Source: Hamiltosporidium magnivora
Lineage: Eukaryota; Microsporidia; Dubosqiidae
Length of the DNA: 57,706 nucleotides
Assembly: GCA_004325065.1 (NCBI GenBank)
Contig: PITI01000003.1
Coordinates: forward strand, 1 to 57,706
Direction: 5' to 3'
Shown here: piece by piece, positions 1-10,744 of the stretch
Numbering within the stretch: the first letter of the stretch is position 1
Layout: each line of letters begins with the position of its first letter
Notes under the pieces: model-generated
The model's database searches: none
The model's input: the letters and a program-made list of their open reading frames with translations, nothing else
Told to the model about the DNA's origin: nothing
Made by a program: the position numbers and the translations under genes

Positions 1-910
1 ATATATTAAAAAATATTAAATAAAAAACGAAAATGCAAGCCACTTCTTTAAAAATGTTTAAAGTTATATTTAAAAGGCTTTAAAATGATCTTAAATTATT
101 AAAATGAAGCCTGACTGTCAATGAATTATACAATCATGCTCTTTTTCCCTCATTATTAAATGTTATCTGGGTGAAAAATAAAAAAAAAAAATTTAAAAAA
201 ATATTTTATTGTGGTTTATAAATATACTCTTTACGCTAATTGCAACAAAATAAATGAAATACTGTAGAAAACAACCGAATTTTAGATTAATGAATAAATC
301 CAAGTCGAAAATGAAGATTTTCTACTTATAGTATTTGTGCTCGTATTTTTAATTCTTTTCATCTTTTATTTATATAAGAATTTCTAGTATTATTCAGATG
401 TATTCTTAAATGTTTTTATATTTGCATTTTTTTATAGCGTTTGAATCAGTTACTCATGAAATTTTAGAATATTTTCTAATCAGAACATTCTTCTCTTCTA
501 TTTTGTTACTTTTATATTTCTAGAAAGCTTTAACTAATTATTACAGATATTTCTTTTCAGTAATAACCTATTTATATCGCAAGTCGCTTATTTTCTGTAA
601 ATTTAAAATTTGTGAAACTCTTTCTTTGTTTAAAAAACGGTTTTATATTAAATTGTTTATTGGTTTATTTAATAATTTCTTTGAAATTTTATTAAGAATG
701 TTTTAATTCATCTAAAATAGTAGTTCAAAATATTATCAGACCATAGATTTTTTAATTTAACTTTTATTCGGAATGTAATTAATAAATTCGAAAATGTTTA
801 TAAAACATATTTTATTTTTTTAAAATAATTTAAAGAAAATGGAAAAATAATAGAATTTTATTGAATTCTTGTTAGCGATACAATAAATCTTTAAAAACAA
901 AAAATAATAA
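1..910. other. AT-rich intergenic, nothing recognised
   Basis: Very AT-rich sequence with stops in all frames. I see no gene, RNA or clear repeat in it before the family-G tail that begins near 911. Confidence 0.5.
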
Positions 911-1062
911 CCTATTATTTCAAATAGAAGAATCGCATTAAAGAACCGACAATAAATATAAATGAAGAGTATAATTTAGAAGAAGAAAAGATGTTGGCAT
1001 AAGCGGTAGAAGAAAAGACGTTAAAGTGTGAAAATAGTTGTATCTAAGAATTTTATAGAATT
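911..1062 (+). repeat. Tail fragment of repeat family G, immediately upstream of Sm D1
   Basis: This stretch aligns by eye with the last part of the family-G copy at 4280-4666. Both contain an ACCGAC-AATAA-ATAAA-GAAGAG stretch, then an acidic-coding GAAGAAG run, then a GTAGAAGAAAA block, then an A/T run ending in AGAATTTTAT. The copy ends about 115 bases before the Sm D1 start codon, so transposon-derived sequence abuts or contributes to the promoter of a core splicing gene. Confidence 0.6.
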
Positions 1063-1167
1063 TTTTCCTTCAAATTTTTATTTGAATTTGAATTTTATAG
1101 AATTTTATTTCTTCAAATTTTTGCTTGAATTTTATAAAATTTTATTTGAATTTTTTAACCCTTCAAA
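1049..1167 (+). promoter_or_regulatory. Three imperfect tandem ~40-base units forming the Sm D1 upstream region
   Basis: Three consecutive units start with AATTTTATA(G/A)AATTTT at about 1049, 1091 and 1128, each followed by a CTTCAAA-type stretch. The third unit carries AACCCTTC (CCC at 1159-1161), 17 bases before the ATG at 1178, in the place expected for the microsporidian CCC start-site motif. The upstream region therefore looks built by local duplication. Promoter function is inference. Confidence 0.5.
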
Positions 1168-1177
1168 ACAAAAAATA

Positions 1178-1519
1178 ATGAAAATAGTTTTACTGTTGAG
1201 AAAATTAAAGTACCAAGAAGTAAAAATATTTACCAAGGAAAATACAATAGTAGAAGGACAATTGAAATCTATAGAATCTAATATGAATATATCATTATTG
1301 GGTGCTACTATAACTAAAGGTAAACATGTTACTAAGGCTGGGTTGTATAATTTACGGGGTACAAATGTTAGATTTATTGAGTTACCAGAAAATTTTATTG
1401 CTGAAAGTTTTTGTGATTTTTATGAAAAAAATAAAAATGGAGAAAAGAAGAGTAAAAAGAAGAATAAAAATAAAATTGATGTTCCAAGTAATATTAAAAG
1501 GCGAAAGGTGGAAACATAA
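1178..1519 (+). CDS. SMD1: Small nuclear ribonucleoprotein Sm D1
   Basis: 113-residue Sm-fold protein of the spliceosomal heptameric ring that binds the U-rich site of U1, U2, U4 and U5 snRNAs. The N-terminus MKIVLLLRKL resembles the MKLVRFLMKL start of Sm D1. The Sm1 motif is residues 14-43 with the invariant Gly (EGQL, about 27) and MNI at 36-38. The Sm2 motif is LRGTNVRFIELP at 59-70. The usual Arg-Gly tail is replaced by a lysine-rich tail from about residue 84. The frame is open upstream to 1028, but the first ATG is at 1178, homology begins exactly there, and a CCC motif lies 17 bases upstream. An active spliceosome is implied although introns are rare in this group. Confident as an Sm protein; D1 rather than another Sm paralogue is well supported by both ends. 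Confidence 0.88.
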   Translation: MKIVLLLRKLKYQEVKIFTKENTIVEGQLKSIESNMNISLLGATITKGKHVTKAGLYNLRGTNVRFIELPENFIAESFCDFYEKNKNGEKKSKKKNKNKIDVPSNIKRRKVET

Positions 1520-1520
1520 A

Positions 1521-1663
1521 GAGAGGAAGTATTTAGAGGTGGAATAAATATAAATTGATGAACATGTAATTTATTTGACTCGAAATATGAAGAGAGGAAG
1601 TATGTAGAGGTTTGAATAAATATAAATTGATGAACATGCAATACAAATCGGTTGAAATATGAA
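1521..1663 (+). repeat. Two-copy tandem repeat of 71-72 bases directly after the Sm D1 stop
   Basis: Unit 1 is 1521-1591 and unit 2 is 1592-1663. Both begin GAGAGGAAGTAT, share AATAAATATAAATTGATGAA and end GAAATATGAA. The copies differ at about a dozen positions. The first unit starts two bases after the TAA of Sm D1, so the array contains the 3' UTR and probably the polyadenylation region. Confidence 0.85.
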
Positions 1664-3040
1664 GCCAGTAATAGGTAAATAAGGAAGAATGAATATTTTT
1701 TTCAATTTTATATGAAATTTATTTTAAAATTCTATTTTATATTTAAAAAGTTAGAAAATAATCTCAAAAAAATAATTAACATGCGATATCGTTGATCAAC
1801 TATCACTTAAAGAATTCAAATTAAATTATTATTTTTGTAAAATATTTGAATGTAACTATTTAATTAAGAGTACGTAAGTATTTGAAAAAATATATAATTT
1901 ATTTTCATTGTAAATACAATTTTTAATTTGAAACTTGGTATATATTTATGTTGCTTTTTACATTGGAAATTATATTAAATTAATTTATAAATCAAATCAA
2001 TGAATTATTTTTTGTGAAAATAATATTTCGAAATTGAATTTGATTTTTAGGTTTATTAATATTCATTTATTTATATTGAAATTATACTTTAATTTAGATA
2101 AGGCTTAGCAATTTTATATTAAAGAATTATTTGACTATCTTATTGTACTTGTCTTTGAAAATATATGCGTAGAAAATTAAAATCAGGATTGGTAAGTTTA
2201 ATGAAATAATTCTATATTTTGAGAGTAATCTACATTTATAAGAGTTAAATAATGTTTTGATTCTATTTAGTATGATAATTATACTTTATATTGCATATTT
2301 ATTTTCTTTTTTGATAATTATTATACTTTCATATTCCATAATAATCTTTTAATATTAAGATATTAAATCATTTAATATTATATTTCTTATGAATTAATTT
2401 AAAAAATATTTAGGGAATAGGATGGATATACGAATTATAAAAGATTGAAAGCTACAATGCAGGATATATCAAAAATCTTTTATTTTTTTCAAAATTTTAA
2501 TTTTGTATTTCTTACATATTACGGATTATAGTTATATAGTTTTGCATTTAGTGTATTTCAAAAATAGTTAACTGTCCTGCTTTACTGTCAGGATGATTTA
2601 AGATTGCTTTTAAATAAAATATATCGGAATAATCTAGGCATAATAAACCAAAAATGTTAAAATTTAGTAGAATCTATGAAATTTAGATTTTTTATATTAA
2701 AGAATTCTTTCAGAGAAAAAAAAATCTTAAAATAAATATTTCAAAGATTAAATCGTTCTCTACATTTTATGGTGTAACTGTAAATTTTATCATAAATTTC
2801 AAGTGTTTTGATTTTAGTAAATAAAAACCTTCATAGTTAGAAATACTAAAATATAAATTTGAATAGAAAAATCTTTAATTATTTTAATTTGATGAATTGC
2901 AAACTTATAGTTTTATTGAAGTATGTAATATAATTTATTTGTTTTCTATTATTAGTTTATTTTTAAAGACAAGGTATTTGATTCTAAAAAAAAAGCTATA
3001 TTGATGATAATTGACTAATACACTAATTATATAAAATTTT
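1664..3040. other. AT-rich intergenic, nothing recognised
   Basis: No credible ORF, RNA gene or recognisable repeat seen on either strand. Confidence 0.5.
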
Positions 3041-3605
3041 ATTTTTGATTAATAGGATTAAAATGAAGGTAATATTTTGGTATCGTTTGCTTATATATCC
3101 AAGAATATATAATTTAAAATACCTAATTTTATTAACTTTATTGGGGATGCATTATGTATTTATAATCTTAATGTCTATATATGCCGTATGTATGCTATTA
3201 TTTTATTTTAATGGTATTTTTTGTTTGTGTTCACATTCATCGAGAACTTTTTTTTAATATTAGTCTATTTATTTTAATTACTTGCTTATTCAAGCTTTTA
3301 TTTACTCTCTTTGTTGGTATATAACAAATAAAGACGACATATTCGGTCTTCAGTCATTTTTTGTGTCATTCCCGGGTGTTTTAATCTTGCAGGTAGAGCC
3401 TATTCTGAGGTATCATAACCATCTCACCATTCCGGGTTCTTCTATTTTTGCCTTAAAGCCTTTTAATTTTAAGTTTCCTATATAATGGTCGTGTTTTAAC
3501 CAAAAGCAACTGGTTATTCCATCGGTATTTTATTTTCCCATGAGTATCTTATAGCGTGTTGTAATTCAAGATCATATGGGGATTTCTCGGTTGATTCTGT
3601 ATAAT
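3041..3605 (-). pseudogene. Decayed LINE (Dong-like) reverse-transcriptase C-terminal region
   Basis: Read on the minus strand, the broken frames give ALPARLKHPGMTQKMTEDR followed by ICRLYLLYTNKES, and after a gap KYH-NKIIAYIR. This order resembles the end of Dong/R4-type LINE polyproteins, which carry a QALxT motif, a CRxC zinc motif and a later EYxxRHxxxAxxxH stretch. Several in-frame stops show it is dead. Upstream residues (SWEN) may be the preceding tryptophan motif. Confidence is moderate because only short blocks match. Confidence 0.4.
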
Positions 3606-4279
3606 TAATATGTCAAAAAATGCCAAAAATTAGATTACATCAATTTAATATATACATTAGCTAATATATGCTTTTTAATTTGGTTATTCTTTCTCTGCCT
3701 GTATGCTTTTTCGTACGAAATAAATTTTTTATAAGCTCAATAAATTGTTTAATAAGATCCATATTCTTACTGGTTTTATGCGAAGTAGTTATCTAGGGCT
3801 TTCTATCTAAGAATTATATGTGTGTTTACCGTATGTTTTTTAGTTTTGTAGTCATTTAACGAATGCTTCTTTATATTTACATTGTAGCAATTTTAAATAA
3901 TTTATCAGTATATTAAAATATCGAAATTATATTAAATTGTAGATATTTTACTATGAAAGTAATGCCTTTTTACATATATAAATATTTGAATAATTATGAT
4001 ACCAAGCGATTCATTGTTTCTAATTTTAGATAAACATAATATATTTTTATTAATTCAATAAATTTCAAAATAGAATCAAGGTGTTAGTGTGACACTATAA
4101 TGTAACTTAAATTGGGATTTTTTCTGAAATAAGAGAGTAAAAAATGTAGTTGATATTTTAGATACTATGAAATACTCAAAAAAAGACATTTCATAAATTT
4201 CTAATTATCCTTTAGATACTGGTTGTTTAAATCATTAAATCAATTTTTTACAGATTAAGAATACTTGTATATATTTTTT
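3606..4279. other. AT-rich intergenic, nothing recognised
   Basis: No coding or RNA signal that I can support. Confidence 0.45.
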
Positions 4280-4666
4280 ATGGTTCACTGCAGAGGCATA
4301 CATTCAGTCTATAGTACTTAAGAAGACGGTCGAAACAATTTCCTTGGATCGACACTGAGGACTTGAGTCAAGACTATATGCCGAAGAGAGCTGGGGAGAG
4401 CGTCAATGTGTGTTATTATGAGAGCAGAGATGCACGTGGAACCAACACCCCGTTTAAAAGAAGAGAAGAGAGAGGAAGATGGTGCAAAAAATTTTAAACC
4501 AAAAAATAAAGCCCCCCTTATTTCACAAGGAGGAACCGACCAATAACATAAATAAAGAGTCGGATTTGGAAGAAGAGACAAAAGTGGTTGAAGAGGTAGA
4601 AGAAAACATATAAAACTGGTAAAAATATTTTAACACAGAATTTTATTAAAAAAAATGGTTCACTGC
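4280..4666 (+). repeat. Repeat family G, best copy, bounded by a 12-base direct repeat
   Basis: The sequence ATGGTTCACTGC occurs at 4280-4291 and again at 4655-4666. Between them lies a less AT-rich segment with broken coding traces on the plus strand: KTVETISLDR, then (other frame) RAGESVNVCYYESRDARGTN, then an acidic stretch ESDLEEETKVVEEVEENI. Related segments occur near 911, 23150, 25980 and 43840. The N-terminal trace (LDREDF-x-RIQxIAE) faintly resembles the N-terminal region of KRBA2-type transposon integrases. The element class is not certain. Confidence 0.55.
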
Positions 4667-4669
4667 CGT

Positions 4670-5184
4670 TTGTATTCTTGTAATAAATTATTTTGACTCA
4701 TTCATAAAACATATAAAAATCGGTATATGGCGCGATTATATAGTTACATATAATATTTGACCAATTTTGTCTGGTAAAGTATATACTTCTTTACCAGTAT
4801 CTTATATTGTAACCCTATTTGCTTTATAAACTAAAATATTAATTTAGATGGCGCACTAAAAATTCAATATTGTGAATGTGCCCTATATATAGAGTTTTTA
4901 AATGTTGCAGAACATATATATTTTTGCGTTGCTATAAGAAGATTTTGTTATTTTTTTATAGTGTATCTGAATTTTTTTAGAAAAATTATACGAGTTGATT
5001 GATACTAAAAAATTTCCCTTAAAAACATCTTTATTTCAAAATTATAAACCACTATAACTAATGAAGACTATATCGGGTAATATAATATAAATCGAAACAT
5101 GATTTAATGGCATAATTAGGAGAGAATTTCTTTTATTGTGTACAAATATTAAGAAAATAAAATAAATATCTTTATTTAACTCGG
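4670..5184. other. AT-rich intergenic, nothing recognised
   Basis: No coding or RNA signal that I can support; this is the 3' flank of the minus-strand gene that ends at 5185. Confidence 0.45.
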
Positions 5185-6699
5185 TTAGATAGATAAAAGA
5201 TGCTGTTCTATAATTTTATTCATGTAATTTATGAGTTTATAAATCAGAGTATAAAAACAGCGTTTATTTGAATCAATTAAACATCGTAGTCTAGATTCTA
5301 TTTTTCGTAAGCCAATAAACCCCGATACAATCTTACGTATTTTCTTCGCCGATAACTTAAGCGGTCGAATCTGGATTACATAATGATTCTCTATGTATTT
5401 AGTTCTTTTGTTAGGCGGTAATTTCGGAATATGTTTATTGCATTCTTCGAGTAAATATAACTGAATATTTTCCCAGGTTTCTTCTTGAGGTTTTTCCATG
5501 GCTTCATTGTTATGAACTATGTTTAAAATGTTTCCATCCATAATAAAATAATTAAGAAGTATGTCTATTAAAAAGTGTCTCAAGTCAAGATCTATAATTA
5601 TCAATGTTTTACCAAGATGGGGTTTAGATTCTTTGAATTTGTTTAAATTAGCCAAAACAGATTTTACTGTATCATATGCAAATTCGAGTTTCTCTATTCT
5701 CAATACATTATTTTCTTCATAGAAAACGGACCTTTGATTGATATGATTCAAAAAACTTTCTCGATCATTTTGAAATAAAGGATTTATGGATTTTCTATCT
5801 TCATACATTCGTTTTCGTTCTACTTTAAAAAATGGAAAAACATCAGAATTTTGTGTCGAAAAACCACCACAGATATTTAATTCTCGTCGTTTAATTTTTC
5901 TATTATAGCTATTTTTGTTGCTTGGATTGGTGGCATAGTTTTCATTTTTCTTAAAAGGCATAAAATATTTAAAGTGTGAAATATCAGTAAGTTTTAATTC
6001 TTTTAACATTTCAAATAGATCCTCATATCTCAATGATATCGTACTAAAAGCACATGAAATTACATTTTCAATCATTAATTTAGAATGATCAATAAGTATT
6101 TCAGTTGTTAGTTGATCTTGATTGGTATTGTAACAAAAAAGTCTTTTAAAAGAAATATTTTTCGATCGACTGTATATCTTAGAAATATTTTCATTTCTTA
6201 AAGAATTATAAATTTGATCAATCGTACATAAAAGATAATTTTGATTTAAATATGCTTCTGTATTCTCTCTACTTATTTTCATTTCATCATTTTTAAGTAT
6301 CGTATTATGTTTCGAATAAAAATTAAAGAACAAATCTAAAGCTATTCGTTGTATATTTCTCACAAAAATATACAATTGAAACTCTAAATTATATGATTTC
6401 GGGTCTACATTATTTGATTGTATTTCTTTCCGGACCAAATATCTTACCTCCTCAATTTTTATATTATTTAATACGTAATTAAGACATTCTTTTCTAAATT
6501 TAAAAAATATTTTCGTCAAAATTTTATTCTCAACTTTACTGCGTGGTTTGATAGATATAAATATCCTTGAATCGATATTGTATTTTGAAGATGGGATCAT
6601 ATTGCTTATTTGTTCGCCTTTTTTATATTCTTGTTCGCAATCGCCTAACTGAAGAAATATAAAAAATACTGCAGAAAAAATCCTTTTCAAATTATTCAT
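5185..6699 (-). CDS. Secreted protein of unknown function (504 aa)
   Basis: I do not recognise this protein. Residues 1-21 look like a signal peptide: a short basic N-region (NNLKR), a hydrophobic core (IFSAVFFIFLQL) and a likely cleavage near GDCEQ. The mature part is rich in Asn, Lys and Ile, with a basic patch NRKIKRRELN near residue 268, a hydrophobic DLRHFLIDILLNYF stretch near 371-384 and a basic C-terminal third (LSAKKIRKIV, IESRLRCL). No catalytic motif or transmembrane segment beyond the leader is obvious. The ATG is backed by a CCC at 6706-6708, 7-9 bases upstream. It is probably one of the lineage-specific exported microsporidian proteins acting in the host cell or spore wall, but that is inference from the leader alone. 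Confidence 0.8.
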   Translation of the reverse strand: MNNLKRIFSAVFFIFLQLGDCEQEYKKGEQISNMIPSSKYNIDSRIFISIKPRSKVENKILTKIFFKFRKECLNYVLNNIKIEEVRYLVRKEIQSNNVDPKSYNLEFQLYIFVRNIQRIALDLFFNFYSKHNTILKNDEMKISRENTEAYLNQNYLLCTIDQIYNSLRNENISKIYSRSKNISFKRLFCYNTNQDQLTTEILIDHSKLMIENVISCAFSTISLRYEDLFEMLKELKLTDISHFKYFMPFKKNENYATNPSNKNSYNRKIKRRELNICGGFSTQNSDVFPFFKVERKRMYEDRKSINPLFQNDRESFLNHINQRSVFYEENNVLRIEKLEFAYDTVKSVLANLNKFKESKPHLGKTLIIIDLDLRHFLIDILLNYFIMDGNILNIVHNNEAMEKPQEETWENIQLYLLEECNKHIPKLPPNKRTKYIENHYVIQIRPLKLSAKKIRKIVSGFIGLRKIESRLRCLIDSNKRCFYTLIYKLINYMNKIIEQHLLSI

Positions 6700-8571
6700 G
6701 ATACCGGGATTGTAGGTGTATTTATAATTTTTTATTTTTTAATTTTACTTTATTTAGTAATGTGATATATTGCTTTTAATTTATTAATTTTTTTCATATA
6801 ACGTAAAACCATATCAAGTTTTAAGATTTTTCGTTTTTCAAATTTAATTCTTAGTTATATAATTTTCAGCTTAATTGCTACGATAAAAAAAATTTAAAAA
6901 ATATTAATATTTTGGTGGTGGTTTTTTTAAGTTTTATATTTATTTACGTTTTTTTAAAGTATTAAATTGGTATTTAGAATTTCATTGTGAATGATTCTTT
7001 TAAATTTTATAATCGAAAATTTAATTTTAATAAGAAAATAAGCTTTTAAAATCATATCTTTATTTCATTTGATCGATTTTAAATTTTAGTGATTGTTTAA
7101 AAAAACATCATACATTCTATATTTTATGTAATTTTTGGAAAAACATATTTCATTCATTAGCACTGATAATGTTTTAATATCTTTTTTATCGCAATGATGA
7201 GCTTTTAATATAATCATCATATTTATCTGTAACATGGAATAAAATATCCTAAAAATCTGTATTTGGTGAAGATAGATGAATAGGCAATTTCCGATAAAAA
7301 AATGTACAAATTAAATTGAAAATTGTGAAAATCCAGTGACAATTTTTAAAATTCAACAACGAATTCGATGAAACACACCTTAATGATTTTAAAAAGCTAT
7401 TAAATTTATATTTATAGCCAAACAAGAACGATTTAAATCTCATTATTATCAATCAGCGCATTATTTCAGTTGAAGTCTCAGCCAATTAATACAGAGTTTA
7501 CTTACATTTGCAAAAATATTGGCTCTGTGGATCTAAATGGATTACTCGATCTTAATTTTATTTCAGAAATACTTTTACGGGGAAAAACTCTAGAAAATGG
7601 CTTGTATTTTGAGAAATTTGGAAAGATGTCTTGGAAGTTTTAAGAGATGCAAATGTATTAAAACACAAGTTTTCTCATTTTTTTATGTCTGAATCATAAA
7701 ATAGCTAACGCGTAATAGAGTTAACAATAAATCGGGATAGAGAAGTTATTCGATTAGGTTGAATCTACAGAAACAGCTAGTAAATTTTTTTAACGTATTA
7801 ATTTTTCGTTTATCTAGGTGTAATTAAAACCCAAAAAAATGTGCTGAGAAAAATATTGATTCAAGTTCAAGTGGTGTATACTTTAACAGTGGTTCTAATT
7901 TATATATTGTCTATTTAATTCGAAATTAGTAATTTTTGCTTGCCAAAACTATGTCACTAATATATGAAACCACGAAACACTTAATAATGAAATTAAAGGT
8001 CTAGAAAAATCTAGATTCGTTTTTATTATAACGTATCACCTAAATGAAGTACAGAAACCAACAAATATCGCTAATTCTTTCATAAATTAATACACAAAGA
8101 AAAAGGGCACCTATGGAATAGAAAACTTATAAATGCGCTAGAATGCGTAGGAAAATATAAAAAAATTCTATATATGTCTTTGGCTCAGTATTAACTTTTA
8201 CAATGTTCATTTGAATTATCTAAAAGTATATTTTATTAATAAAAATTTTATGTAATTTTTGTTACAATCTAATCGAGGTAGAAATTTTTGAGTTTTTTTC
8301 CTAACTATGCGAACTTATCATCGGCTCACGCCATATTGAAACTCTAAAAAATATAAAAAATACAGGCATATTCCGTACAAAATGTGTTTATTTTGAGCTC
8401 CAATATAATTCTCGCACATTTAGTATTAAATATATATTGCTAGCTTACCTGTCGCGCTTTTCTGCGATCCGAAAAGCAAGTGGAATCAATGTAACAAAAA
8501 TTTAGAATCGAATTGCAATTTATATATCTAGTCAACGAGTTTATTTAAATAATATTTTTTATTCTCAATGA
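6700..8571. other. AT-rich intergenic; possibly degraded transposon sequence at the right end
   Basis: 6700-7500 is featureless. 7500-8570 has slightly more balanced composition and may hold old element debris, but I find no alignable motif. Confidence 0.35.
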
Positions 8572-9275
8572 ATGGTGGATAACCACATAAATACTATCTG
8601 CTTGATAATAAAGAGACGACTTGAAGTATTAAAACTTTGTTTGGATTTTTAATGCGAATAAAACCACACTATATTTTAAGTTGCCATTTGATTTGTATAA
8701 TGAAGAGAAGGCCTACGAAATGGCAAAAATATTTCTATAAATCATGCTTGGTGTTTTTTATGAAACTAGATTGTAGACGGTGTTTGAATTCGTGAGTAAT
8801 CTTCATGTAAATGCATGGAAAATTGTCTTTTTTCGCTTGGTTCGAAAGACTTGGAGCCTCAGAGATACATAAATATAACTCTTTATAGCCAGAGAGCTAA
8901 GTAGCAGATTATGGCTGTTTCTAAGATATGATACAATCTAGTTGTTCTAATATAAATCCTCGAGATATATCTTGGTTTTATGTTTATTAGTTATAGAAAG
9001 CGTAGGGTAAGTGAAAATGCTGCAAAGTCTTGAGGAGTTCAGGGTGGATTCAAACATACAAAGACCTTATTTGCAACCGGAATTCACGAACTTAAGGTAC
9101 CTTCTTGTTATTAACTGGGTTCTGCACACCTTTCGATGAAATACATTGGGGTGTAGGTATCTTAGAATGTATCAAAAGAATGTTGAAGTACAGAGAATTA
9201 TGTTAAATCTAGACTTGATTTTATAAAATGAAAACAATTTAAAACTTTCTACTGTTGTTTAAAAAAGGTGTCGGA
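8572..9275 (+). pseudogene. Dead Merlin-type (IS1016/ISXO2-like) transposase copy
   Basis: One member of a ~700-base family with copies near 26998, 34680, 48830 (minus), 55073 and 55930. It starts at a GTGGATAACCACAT block and ends after a GTTTAAAAAAGGTGT block. Broken frames keep the order of the ISXO2/Merlin DDE domain: VIESVG (for DESVF), then YLLVINWVLHTF (for TLLPIIN-VLHPGT), then NYVKSRLDFIK (for FVNPRTG-HT). Stops and frameshifts are frequent. The DDE assignment rests on comparing copies, the clearest end being in the 55930 copy. Confidence 0.6.
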
Positions 9276-10744
9276 TTCTTTTATAAATTTTATGACTCGT
9301 CTTTTAATAGCAAGAAGCGATAAATCGTATTTTTTTAGATTAAGCTATAAAAATAATACGATTTATCTATGTACTTGCGATTGATGCAATTACACCCTTA
9401 AGATAATGTATGCCTTGTATGCTACTATAGCTAATTGGAATTCTTAAATGTTTAATTAAACATTTTTTAAAGAAAAGAAATTTTAAAAAAATTAAGTTTA
9501 AAGATTTTCAAATCCGAACGAAGGATCGAATAATAAATTGATATTTATTTTTATTTCTATTTTAATAAAATAGTAGTTTTTAAACAGAAAGGTCTTATAA
9601 ATTTGCTTGAATATTGAAAAAAATACATTGTAAACATGTGTATTGTACATGAATTTTTTTATTTACTCGAAGAAAAAAGTTTGTGAAAACATTTCCTTGT
9701 ATTAGAATTAAATATTAAGTACATTATTGCGCCAAATTTTATTTACTGATAATTTTTATATTTAAATATTCATATCAAAGGTTGCTCACGACCATTTCAA
9801 AAAAAAATCTGCTTTTAAATTAATTTAGAAAAAATTGTTAACAAAAGGTAGACTAAAAAGATAAAAAACAGGTAAAAACTATGCAAAATATTTTCAAAAC
9901 ACATAAATATTCTAAATAATTTCAAAGTTTGTGTTTAAAAATACTTGTAATTCTCGAATCATTTTTTTGCTAAAACATTTTAGATCCGTAAGATTTTTTT
10001 AAGTCTTCGTATGGTTTTACATCTCCTATAAACCTATAAATTTTCAAGTATATATTTAATTTAATTCGTAAAATATGAATTTTGTATCTTTTTGCTGCTA
10101 TTCTTAAATAATTATGATTAAAATATAAGAATCTGCTGTTAGAAATTTTAATAGTTAAGATAAATTTACATTTAAACAATTAATTGCTTAATATGTCTTT
10201 CAGCTCTATAAATTATAGCCTGAAATGAATAACGTTAAATAAATTACATTCATATATCAGATAATTAAAAAAGCCACCAATTAGCTTAAAATTTTATCAT
10301 TATTAAATAATTTATTAAAATTCAGATGTAGGAAATGATTGGAGAACTAGAATTTAAGTTATTGAATATTAGGGGTTATACTCAAATTTTCGGTTCAATT
10401 AATTCATTAATTTTCTCCCTTTATTTTCCTCAATTCAATATTTTGAACCAATGCTTTAATTTCGCACATTTTCTCCACTTTGGGGTTCAATAATTGTAAT
10501 ATTTGCTTGCTTAACAATCCATAGTGTATTTTTTTACGAATAAATGAAATATATTTAATTAAAATACGAGTTAACAAATTTTCTCTCTATTAAATGATTT
10601 CTTCCACAATTTTAATCAGTTCACTGCCATATTTATACAAATGAATGAAAATAGAGAAAATATTTTTTTTAAATTTTTAAATCACAAGTAATTGAAACGT
10701 AAAGAAACTTATAAATTTACAGACTTAATATTTTTAAACAAGTT
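9276..10744. other. AT-rich intergenic, nothing recognised
   Basis: No coding or RNA signal that I can support. Short ORFs here (for example 9970-10179) have no family features. Confidence 0.45.

Noticed and set aside
1028..1177. N-terminal extension of Sm D1
   Set aside because: It would start at GTG, is made of tandem-repeat codons and precedes the conserved Sm D1 N-terminus that begins exactly at the ATG at 1178.
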